A stretch of DNA of 13,001 bases, taken from Candidatus Poribacteria bacterium. GTDB taxonomy: Bacteria; Poribacteria; WGA-4E; WGA-3G. Shown one piece after another: positions 6,906 to 13,001 of this stretch (position 1 is the first letter of the stretch; each line of letters starts with the position of its first letter). The stretch is taken from the NCBI GenBank assembly GCA_009845505.1, contig VXZL01000215.1, forward strand, positions 1 to 13,001, given 5' to 3'. The notes under the pieces were generated by a model. It saw nothing but the letters and a program-made list of their open reading frames with translations. It ran no database searches and was not told the DNA's origin. Made by a program: the position numbers and the translations under genes.

Positions 6906-7805
6906 ATGAGCATCCGATTTGAAGGCATTTTTTCACCGACAATAACCCCGCTTGATGAAAAAGAGCGTGTTGATGAACTCGGATTTGTTAACCAATTGAA
7001 CCGTTTGATTGACAACGGTGTTCACGGCATCTATCTATTGGGCACTTCCGGCGAATTTACAACATTGACGAGTACCGAGCGCGAGCGCGCAATGGACATC
7101 GCCACTAAAGCCATCGGTGGGCGCGTCCCGATTATCTGTGGTGTCATGGACACAAGCACCCAGCGCGTCATCGAAAATATTGAAACCGCCACACAGTTTG
7201 GGGTCGATGCGGTTGCCGCGACACCCGGTTACTACTACCCTTCTACCGACGACGCAGACCTGATTCAATTCTATCAAGCCGTTGCTGGCAGCACCGAACT
7301 CCCCGTTTTCATTTACAATATCCCTTCAACCGTTAAAACCGCAATCAAACCGCAGGTCGTTGCTGAACTCGCAGATGCGTGTGATAACATCGTCGGTATT
7401 AAAGACAGTTCCGGCGATTGGACAAACTGTCTCAATCTTCTCGCTTTATTCGGAGACCGAACGGATTTCGCTGTCATGCTCGGTTCACATACCGCAATCG
7501 GCGCGGCTGTGCTATTCGGTGCCGACGGTGGTGTTGTCTCCATTTCAAACGTCGCCCCAAAAGAATCCGTCGCGCTCTATAACGCTGCAAAGGCACGCGA
7601 TATCGACGAAGTCCATCGGTTACAGAAGTTGTTGCTCCAGCTCAGCAAAATGTATACTTACGGTCAAGGGGTCAGCGGCATGAAAGCGTGTCTGGAAATC
7701 TTGGGGGTCTGCAACGCTTACACCACAAGTCCGTTGCTCCCGATTAGCGACGCTGCGAAAGCCGAACTGCGAGAATTGCTAACGGAGTTGGAGATCCTTG
7801 AATGA
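6906..7805 (+). CDS. DapA/N-acetylneuraminate lyase family aldolase (class I, Schiff base)
   Basis: This 299-residue TIM-barrel protein condenses pyruvate with an aldehyde, or does the reverse. It carries the family's pyruvate-binding GTSGE (46-50), the proton-relay Y137 in FIYNIPS and the Schiff-base K166 in GIKDSSGD. True dihydrodipicolinate synthases carry an arginine shortly after YNxPS (R138 of E. coli) to bind aspartate semialdehyde. Here that stretch reads YNIPSTVKT and has no arginine, while TPGYYYP (107-112) recalls the TPFYYP of sialic acid lyase. The gene is therefore probably not the lysine-pathway dapA, and I give no symbol. AGGAGG at 6895-6900 fixes the start. The TGA stop overlaps the aroA ATG (ATGA), so the two are translationally coupled, although the pathway link to shikimate is unclear. 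Confidence 0.85.
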   Translation: MSIRFEGIFSPTITPLDEKERVDELGFVNQLNRLIDNGVHGIYLLGTSGEFTTLTSTERERAMDIATKAIGGRVPIICGVMDTSTQRVIENIETATQFGVDAVAATPGYYYPSTDDADLIQFYQAVAGSTELPVFIYNIPSTVKTAIKPQVVAELADACDNIVGIKDSSGDWTNCLNLLALFGDRTDFAVMLGSHTAIGAAVLFGADGGVVSISNVAPKESVALYNAAKARDIDEVHRLQKLLLQLSKMYTYGQGVSGMKACLEILGVCNAYTTSPLLPISDAAKAELRELLTELEILE

Positions 7806-9073
7806 TTGAAGTCCAACCGATTCGTAAACCGATTGATGCCGTCATAGAGGTTCCGGGTTCCAAAAGTTATACCAATCGCGCACTATTGGTTGCCGCCATG
7901 GCGAATGGCGTTTCAACGCTGACCGGTGCCCTCTTCAGCGATGATACCCACTATATGTCTGCATCGTTGCGAAAACTCGGTGTCCACATTGATGCCGATG
8001 AAAAGCGGGCGACATTTGAGGTCCATGGAAACGGCGGGAACATCCCAGTTTCAAGCGGGGATCTCTATATCGGAAACTCAGGCACCACTTCACGTTCTCT
8101 TACCGCCTACGTTTCGTTAGGTCACGGAAAATTCGTCATTGATGGCGATGAACCGATGCGGCGGGGCCGTCCCATCTCGGATTTACTGGATTCACTAACG
8201 CAAATTGGGGTATCAGCACGCTCGCAATTTGACAACGGACATCTGCCTGTTATTGTTGAAGCAGATGGACTTGCGGGTGGAAGAACCCGACTTGATGTTA
8301 GTAAGAGCAGTCAATTCTTAACCGCACTGCTCCTCATCGCACCGTACGCAAAGAACGGCATGGAGATAGAGGTTATCGGTAAACGCGAAATGCCCTACAT
8401 TGACATTACGTTGGCAGTCATGGAGGCGTTTGGTGTACAGGTCCTTAACGAAAACTATCGGTATTTTCGGATTGAAGGCGGGCAGCAGTATCAGCCGCAG
8501 ATCTATAACATTGAACCCGATGCCTCCAACGCCTCTTACTTCTTTGCCGCTGCTGCCCTCACTGGTGGCCGTGTCACCGTCCAACATCTACACTCGGATT
8601 CAGCACAAGGCGACCTTCAGTTTGTGCAAATCTTGAAGCAGATGGGGTGTCAAGTTGCCTTTTCCGACACGGGCATCACCGTCACCGGACCGCGCCAATT
8701 AAAGGGAATTGATGTAGACATGCGGACGATTTCGGATACCTCCCTAACCCTCGCAGCGATTGCCCCCTTTGCCGATAGCAAAGTAACCATCCGAAGCATT
8801 GAACACACGCGCTGGCAAGAGACTGATCGGATTCATGCGCTGGTGACAGAACTCCGAAAATTGGGCGTGCCTGTTGTTGAGCACCAAGATGGTCTCCAAA
8901 TTTCACCCTCCCCTATTACCCCTGCAGCGATTGATACTTACGAAGACCATCGAGTAGCAATGGCATTTTCGCTTGTCGGTCTGAAAGTTCCCGGCATCCG
9001 AATCAATGATCCAGAATGTGTCGCTAAGACGTTCCCTCATTATTTTCTGGTGTTTGAGGGGTTATACGTTTGA
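7802..9073 (+). CDS. aroA: 3-phosphoshikimate 1-carboxyvinyltransferase (EPSP synthase)
   Basis: This cytoplasmic enzyme joins phosphoenolpyruvate to shikimate 3-phosphate in the sixth step of the shikimate pathway. The 423-residue length is normal, and the active site can be followed against E. coli: K21, S22 and R26 in PGSKSYTNRALL; GNSGTTSR (91-98) for the phosphoenolpyruvate loop; S169-S170-Q171; catalytic D312 in ISDTSLTLAAIA; E340 and R343 in QETDRI; H383 and R384 in YEDHRVAMAF; and K409 in VAKTFPHYF. The residue matching E. coli Pro101 is Ser99. The gene starts in the ATGA overlap with the aldolase gene and so depends on its translation. A T-rich stretch after the stop has no stem, so no terminator is evident. 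Confidence 0.96.
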   Translation: MIEVQPIRKPIDAVIEVPGSKSYTNRALLVAAMANGVSTLTGALFSDDTHYMSASLRKLGVHIDADEKRATFEVHGNGGNIPVSSGDLYIGNSGTTSRSLTAYVSLGHGKFVIDGDEPMRRGRPISDLLDSLTQIGVSARSQFDNGHLPVIVEADGLAGGRTRLDVSKSSQFLTALLLIAPYAKNGMEIEVIGKREMPYIDITLAVMEAFGVQVLNENYRYFRIEGGQQYQPQIYNIEPDASNASYFFAAAALTGGRVTVQHLHSDSAQGDLQFVQILKQMGCQVAFSDTGITVTGPRQLKGIDVDMRTISDTSLTLAAIAPFADSKVTIRSIEHTRWQETDRIHALVTELRKLGVPVVEHQDGLQISPSPITPAAIDTYEDHRVAMAFSLVGLKVPGIRINDPECVAKTFPHYFLVFEGLYV

Positions 9074-9102
9074 GAGCGACTTTTTTCTTTTTTCCGTAAA
9101 AG

Positions 9103-9132
9103 TTGATAGTTAACACATTTTTGTGGTATTCT
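9103..9132 (+). promoter_or_regulatory. Extended -10 promoter of the TPR/toxin-antitoxin locus
   Basis: TTGATA at 9103-9108 and TATTCT at 9127-9132 are 18 bp apart, and TGG directly before the -10 supplies the TGn of an extended -10. The start would be near 9139, 80 nt before the preferred ATG at 9219. Confidence 0.5.
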
Positions 9133-9204
9133 TAAAAGACTGAAGCGGGATTGGGTTGGTGCTTCAACATTCGTGGGAGAGGTTTGCAGCTCCGACTCTT
9201 TATT

Positions 9205-9209
9205 GGGAG
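9205..9209 (+). promoter_or_regulatory. Ribosome binding site that decides the TPR protein start
   Basis: GGGAG lies nine bases before ATG 9219. The longer in-frame reading begins with TTG at 9156 and has no good ribosome site, so 9219 is preferred. Confidence 0.5.
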
Positions 9210-9218
9210 TGGTGGGTA

Positions 9219-10166
9219 ATGAATACGTTTAAACGAGACAGAAACAGAAAAATCATCGATCCCTATCTTCACTGCGGGTTTGCTCCCAGTCATCGTACTG
9301 AAAGCATGCCGAAGCCGGCACACTCGCGTCTCGCTGAGGCAGAAGTGTACAACGCTCACGGTATCGTCTACAGCGAAAATGGTGAACACGACAGGGCAAC
9401 GGAGGTTTTTGACAAAGCGATTGAACTGCAACCGGATTATATCAATGCCCATTACAATCGCGGTTTGGCTTATATGAGGGCAGGCGAAGTGGACAAGGCT
9501 CTTGCTGATTATAGTGGGGCAATCCAGTTTAAACCTAATTATGCTGAAGCGTATAGCAATCGCGGTATCGCTTACCACAAGAAAGGTGAAGCGATCTATG
9601 CTATCCAAGACTATAGCACAGCGATAGGTTTGAATCCTGAACTCGCTGAGCCTTACGCCAATCGCGGGAGCCTCTATCTCAGCAGATTAGATATTCACCG
9701 TGCGGTTTCTGACTGTACCCAGGCACTCAGGTTGAATCCGGACGCGGGCGTAGCTTACGGAACGTGCGGTGTGGCTTGGTTACATTATGGGCATTGGAAA
9801 AAGGCGAAAGCCGATTTCACTGTTGCCACTATCTTGCGTGTGGATGTCAGTGTGCTGTTTCATCATTTCTATGAGAGTCCTAAAGATTTTGTACAAAAAA
9901 CAGACATTCAGATACCAGCAGATGTCGCCGCTATGCTAATTCCCCAAGCGGAACTTCCTGAATTTGAGGAGAACGCACGACTAAAGTTAGCCTTAAAGGC
10001 TTACGACAACGAAGAACTTAGCACAGGGCTGTCTGCTCGGTTTGCCGGTATGTCTCGCGAGGAGTTTATCTATACGATGGGAAAATATGGACTCTCTCCC
10101 ATTAGGCTCACAGCTGAGGAGCTCCGAAAGGACGTTGAGAGTGCCAGAAAAGCCAGTCATCAGTAA
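9219..10166 (+). CDS. TPR protein fused to a UPF0175 antitoxin domain
   Basis: The 315-residue protein has a short basic N-terminus, then five consecutive 34-residue tetratricopeptide repeats (about 40-73, 74-107, 108-141, 142-175, 176-209) with repeated NRGxAY and AIxLxP signatures. The TPRs form a protein-binding solenoid. After a linker, residues about 228-309 form a complete UPF0175 domain. It opens with IQIPADVAAML, continues with LALKAYDNEELSTG and RFAGMSREEFIYTMGKYG, and ends in an acidic-basic stretch (LTAEELRKDVESA). UPF0175 proteins are small DNA-binding antitoxins normally encoded alone before a DUF3368 toxin. Such a toxin gene follows here with a 26-bp overlap, which supports the assignment. 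The frame is continuous across the junction. The start at ATG 9219 is preferred over TTG 9156; ATG 9306, just before the first repeat, is also possible. Confidence 0.8.
   Translation: MNTFKRDRNRKIIDPYLHCGFAPSHRTESMPKPAHSRLAEAEVYNAHGIVYSENGEHDRATEVFDKAIELQPDYINAHYNRGLAYMRAGEVDKALADYSGAIQFKPNYAEAYSNRGIAYHKKGEAIYAIQDYSTAIGLNPELAEPYANRGSLYLSRLDIHRAVSDCTQALRLNPDAGVAYGTCGVAWLHYGHWKKAKADFTVATILRVDVSVLFHHFYESPKDFVQKTDIQIPADVAAMLIPQAELPEFEENARLKLALKAYDNEELSTGLSARFAGMSREEFIYTMGKYGLSPIRLTAEELRKDVESARKASHQ
10127..10132 (+). promoter_or_regulatory. Ribosome binding site for the GTG start of the DUF3368 toxin
   Basis: AAAGGA, inside the antitoxin coding region, lies eight bases before GTG 10141. This fixes the toxin start there rather than at the upstream ATG 10042, which would add 33 residues not seen in the family. 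Confidence 0.6.
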
Positions 10167-10632
10167 TACGAGTCCCCTTGTCGGTCTTTGGACTCTCAAT
10201 CTTTTCCCCCTATTGCGGGAACTCTACACTGAAGTATTAATTCCAGAAGAAGTTCGAGGTGAATTTTTCGCGATCGAAACGGAAGTTCGCGAGGCAGCAC
10301 TTAAAAGTGCGCCGTGGATTAGAACTGTCCGTTTGCGTAATCCAGAAAACATAGCAACGCATGCGGAAGTTGATCTGGGTGAAGCTGCAGTTTTTGTCCT
10401 TGCCCAAGAGCGCGATGCACGTCTCGTGATTCTTGATGATCGGGATGCCCGACAATACGCCGAACGCATAGGATTGCCCTTTACTGGCACGGTTGGTCTT
10501 TTGCTGGAAGCAAAGGAAAGTGGGTTTATTGATGCGGTTGCACCACTTTTAGACGTGTTACTGGAGAATGGGGGACATCTAAGCCCATCACTCATCAGGG
10601 ATGCATTACAACAAGCCGGGGAAACGTCTTGA
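10141..10632 (+). CDS. DUF3368 family PIN-like toxin (putative ribonuclease)
   Basis: Read from GTG 10141 this is a 163-residue protein of the usual DUF3368 size. It opens with the family signature VISNTSPLVGL. It then shows E37/E38 in LIPEEVRGEF, the acidic HAEVDLGEAAV (74-84) and VILDDRDARQYAE (96-108), and closes with FTGTVGLLLEAKESG. These correspond to the acidic residues of a PIN-domain metal site, although the first position is Asn9 rather than Asp, a variation I believe is common in this family. DUF3368 proteins act as the toxin beside UPF0175 antitoxins, and the gene here overlaps the antitoxin end by 26 bp, so the two should be co-translated. RNA cleavage is known for PIN toxins generally and is inferred here. 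Confidence 0.85.
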   Translation: MPEKPVISNTSPLVGLWTLNLFPLLRELYTEVLIPEEVRGEFFAIETEVREAALKSAPWIRTVRLRNPENIATHAEVDLGEAAVFVLAQERDARLVILDDRDARQYAERIGLPFTGTVGLLLEAKESGFIDAVAPLLDVLLENGGHLSPSLIRDALQQAGETS

Positions 10633-10659
10633 TATCCTCAACTTTTTTAAGGGAACCTA

Positions 10660-10875
10660 ATGAAATTACTTGATACCGTTGCCCTTGTAGAAGACATGCC
10701 AACTCTCAACTTATACCGCGGACAGGTCGGTACCATTGTTGAGGAATATGAATCCGGCGTATTTGAAGTTGAGTTTAGCGATTTGGAAGGCAGGACGTAT
10801 GCGTTAGAGACACTACAGGCATCGCAACTCATGCTTCTACAGTATGAACGCCTTGACGAGCGAAAATCCACTTAA
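10660..10875 (+). CDS. DUF4926 small protein
   Basis: This 71-residue protein matches the DUF4926 family: LLDTVALVEDMP at the start, the beta-barrel core YRGQVGTIVEEYESGVFEVEF, and EGRTYALETLQASQL. It looks like a small SH3-like or KOW-like barrel. AAGGGA at 10649-10654 lies five bases before the ATG. The gap after the DUF3368 gene is only 27 bp, so the three genes form one unit. DUF4926 genes are often seen in toxin-antitoxin and addiction-like settings, but no activity is established to my knowledge. Its stop overlaps that of the convergent flippase gene by four bases. Confidence 0.8.
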   Translation: MKLLDTVALVEDMPTLNLYRGQVGTIVEEYESGVFEVEFSDLEGRTYALETLQASQLMLLQYERLDERKST

Positions 10876-12302
10876 TCAAACTGAAATCTTGACCGAAGCT
10901 CCCCAAAAATAGCAATTCCCGCACCGTAAAACACCACCGCCAACGGAATCAATACCCAAATGGACAGAAACCCTTTCAAGAGGGTCAAACCGATACCCAT
11001 CACACCACAGAGAAAGACTGCCTTTAAAAGCGTCGGCAGTATGAGAGGCGTTTCACCGAATCTGACAATATTTCTTGAAATATAGCCAATCCCAACGACA
11101 AGCAGATATCCTTCACTGATAACCATCGCCATCGCCGCACCGACATGACTGAAACGCGGGATTAGAAATAAATTAAGACAGATGTTCAGAAGTGCCGTGG
11201 TCCCCATGAGAACCGAGAACGCACGGCGTTTATCCGTCGCCCGAAGCACCGACTGGACCGCCGTTGTTACGAAAATAAGTCCACCCGACCAACTGAGCCA
11301 TTGGAGTGCCTTTGATACTTTGCCTATTTCGTCCGGTGTATAGGTTGGAAACAGTACCCCCGTAATTTCTGAAGATAGTGTTGACAGCCCAACTGCGAAC
11401 GGGAGTCCGGTCAGCACCATCCATCGCATACCAAACGTCCATGCTCCCGGAAACCTCCCTTTTTCTCGCTCCCATGCCCGCGATAACACAGGGAACATTG
11501 CCCCCATCATGAATGCCCCAGGTAGAATCGTAAAGGCGTTGACAATCGTATACGCCAAGCCGTACCATGTGTTGGCATCCACGCCGTCCGAACTCAGTTT
11601 CGACACCAGAATCGCATCCACTCGGAAATAGAGTAGATTGAAAAGGTTACCGATGGCAAACGGTAATGCCTGCTGCATCAACACTGTCACAATCTCTCGA
11701 CTCGGTTGAAAGGCGAGTGGTGTGAAACGAAATCGAGTCAGTCCAACGCTCAAAATCAGGTTCATACAACCCGCTACCAACATGGCGTGACAGACAGTCA
11801 TGAGTCCATAGTTAAACAGAATCGCGCCGCCACCGATTAAAAGAAACACGCCACGCTCGGCTATCACAGTGAGCGCTTCATATTTCATCTTTTCGTGGGC
11901 GCGAAAGACACACCGATACAACTGCGCTAAGGAATTCGCAATCTCTGCCAGTCCTAAGAAGACTATCATCTCTACGATTATCGGGGTATAGAGGAATATA
12001 CCACTAACAATCATGATGGCGTAAGCAATGATTGACAGCATGCAGCGAACAATCAGTGCGTTGCCGAGGTAATGCCGCGTCTGTTGCAAATGGAGCGTCA
12101 TTTCTCGTATGAGCGGGTTTTGCATGCCGAGTTCCGTTAGACTTGCAATCAGGTTCGTGAGTGCAATTGCAACAAAATAGCCGCCAAGTTCACTTTCTGA
12201 GAAATAACGGGGCATAAGCCATATCGTTATTACGAGTGAACCCAGGCGACTGATAAGATGCGCGCTAAAGAGACTCGATGTGTTTTTAAAAATACGATTC
12301 AT
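10872..12302 (-). CDS. Wzx-like polysaccharide flippase (MOP superfamily)
   Basis: The 476-residue protein is almost entirely hydrophobic, with about 12 to 14 membrane segments, the size and layout of Wzx/RfbX/MATE-like exporters that flip lipid-linked oligosaccharides across the inner membrane. The N-terminus (SSLFSAHLISRLGSLVITIW), LGGYFVAIALTNL, a central FRVDAILVSKL and the late LNICLNLFLIPRFSHVGAA are typical of the family. Neighbouring glycan genes are absent apart from the distant membrane protein at 1017, so its substrate (O-antigen, capsule or other) is unknown. There is no clear Shine-Dalgarno before the ATG, and the gene begins 23 bp after tsaB on the same strand, so it is probably co-transcribed with it. 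Confidence 0.88.
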   Translation of the reverse strand: MNRIFKNTSSLFSAHLISRLGSLVITIWLMPRYFSESELGGYFVAIALTNLIASLTELGMQNPLIREMTLHLQQTRHYLGNALIVRCMLSIIAYAIMIVSGIFLYTPIIVEMIVFLGLAEIANSLAQLYRCVFRAHEKMKYEALTVIAERGVFLLIGGGAILFNYGLMTVCHAMLVAGCMNLILSVGLTRFRFTPLAFQPSREIVTVLMQQALPFAIGNLFNLLYFRVDAILVSKLSSDGVDANTWYGLAYTIVNAFTILPGAFMMGAMFPVLSRAWEREKGRFPGAWTFGMRWMVLTGLPFAVGLSTLSSEITGVLFPTYTPDEIGKVSKALQWLSWSGGLIFVTTAVQSVLRATDKRRAFSVLMGTTALLNICLNLFLIPRFSHVGAAMAMVISEGYLLVVGIGYISRNIVRFGETPLILPTLLKAVFLCGVMGIGLTLLKGFLSIWVLIPLAVVFYGAGIAIFGELRSRFQFD

Positions 12303-12325
12303 CTAATTGGGCTGTGTTTATTGTT

Positions 12326-13001
12326 TTAATACAATCCAACTCTAACGTAGTTCGGTACCAAAGTCCAATAACTATCAGTATCTCCATTCTTTAAAAGTTC
12401 CTGACCGAGATGCGCAATTGTTGCCCCGCGTGGGACATTGAAAATCGCATCTGCAAAGTGCACCCGTTCACCGAGGTTTTCCCGAACGACATCCCCGTAG
12501 GTCTCCAATCCATCTCCAACAAAGTTGATAGCGCAGTCTGGCGTAGTATCCGCTTTGATGCACTCCAAGAAGGCATCTATCGGCAAGCAGAGGTCCTCGC
12601 TGAGGCGTTGCCATTTCGTGTTTCCTTTGAAAATGGCACCGTAGATTTCACTACGCCGCGCATCGAGTAGTGGGCAGATAATGCTATTTGACCATCGGAG
12701 GTTATAGGCAATTGCCTCCAAAGTTGAGACACCGATGATCGGTTTGTCAACAGCGTAGCAGATGGACTTGATTGTCGCGACACCGATACGAATACCCGTG
12801 AAAGAACCGGGTCCAATACCGACAGCACATCCATCTAAATCGTCCACCGCAATATTGCCCCATTTCAGGACGCTATCAATCGCAGGCATCAATCTGGAGG
12901 AATGCGCTTGGACAATATCGAGCGTATGCTCCGCCACTAAATTATCGCCATCTATTAAGGCAACGCTCCCAATTGGAGTTGAAGTATCGACCCCTAAAAT
13001 T
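12326..13001 (-). CDS. tsaB: tRNA threonylcarbamoyladenosine biosynthesis protein TsaB (start beyond the window)
   Basis: TsaB is the inactive partner that, with TsaD and TsaE, makes the t6A37 modification of ANN-decoding tRNAs. The visible part, 224 residues, shows the actin-like fold signatures: ILGVDTSTPIGSVALIDG at the N-terminus, HSSRLMPAIDSVL, the hallmark GIGPGSFTGIRIGVATIKS and LLDARRSEIYGAIF. The reading frame stays open to the window edge. The ILGVDTS strand, which normally starts the protein within a residue or two of Met, lies between 12938 and 13001, so the true start is just outside. A GTG at 12937 would delete this conserved strand and is not the start. The flippase gene follows 23 bp downstream. 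Confidence 0.93.
   Translation of the reverse strand, partial: ILGVDTSTPIGSVALIDGDNLVAEHTLDIVQAHSSRLMPAIDSVLKWGNIAVDDLDGCAVGIGPGSFTGIRIGVATIKSICYAVDKPIIGVSTLEAIAYNLRWSNSIICPLLDARRSEIYGAIFKGNTKWQRLSEDLCLPIDAFLECIKADTTPDCAINFVGDGLETYGDVVRENLGERVHFADAIFNVPRGATIAHLGQELLKNGDTDSYWTLVPNYVRVGLY

Noticed and set aside
9080..9093. T-rich tract after aroA, considered as an intrinsic terminator.
   Set aside because: No stem precedes it on the plus strand.
9156..9218. TTG start giving a 336-residue TPR protein.
   Set aside because: TTG is a rare start and has no ribosome site, and the extra 21 residues are not part of any domain. ATG 9219 has GGGAG nine bases upstream.
1..13001. CRISPR arrays, tRNA or rRNA genes, insertion sequences, prophage genes and att-type direct repeats.
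   Set aside because: Reading through showed no regularly spaced repeats, cloverleaf genes, transposase or integrase motifs, or long duplicated flanks.

Overview
The window is ordinary-looking bacterial chromosome: dense, of medium GC, and carrying housekeeping genes (aroA, tsaB), a PhoR-type sensor kinase and cell-envelope polysaccharide genes. There is no rRNA, tRNA, CRISPR array, transposase or phage module. The mix of a TIM-barrel sugar isomerase, a solitary TenA protein, TPR proteins and UPF0175/DUF3368/DUF4926 genes is what I would expect of an uncultured, environmental Gram-negative-type lineage. A Poribacteria-like genome is my best guess, but it is an impression and not shown by the sequence.

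Layout, left to right. At 80-925 (+) lies a probable single-strand-annealing (Rad52-like) DNA repair protein with an SSB-like acidic tail. At 1017-3119 (+) is a large multi-pass membrane protein with a C-terminal malectin/CBM-like domain. A sugar phosphate isomerase/epimerase (3161-4048, -) and a TenA-family protein (4126-4803, +) diverge from a 77-bp region holding two strong promoters that point at each other. A PhoR-like histidine kinase (4800-6629, -) meets tenA tail to tail and has no response regulator beside it. A 276-bp divergent region (6630-6905) contains well-formed promoters for the kinase and for a two-gene operon: a DapA/NAL-family aldolase (6906-7805) translationally coupled to aroA (7802-9073).

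At 9219-10875 (+) is the most interesting block. A TPR protein ends in a complete UPF0175 antitoxin domain. It overlaps a DUF3368 PIN-like toxin gene that starts at GTG and is missed by an ATG-only reading. A DUF4926 gene follows. I read this as a toxin-antitoxin locus whose antitoxin has acquired a five-repeat TPR platform.

The right end is a leftward unit. tsaB (tRNA t6A synthesis) runs off the window, and a Wzx-like polysaccharide flippase follows 23 bp downstream. Genes are tightly packed, and both convergent pairs that touch do so by a 4-nt stop-codon overlap. I saw no convincing intrinsic terminator.
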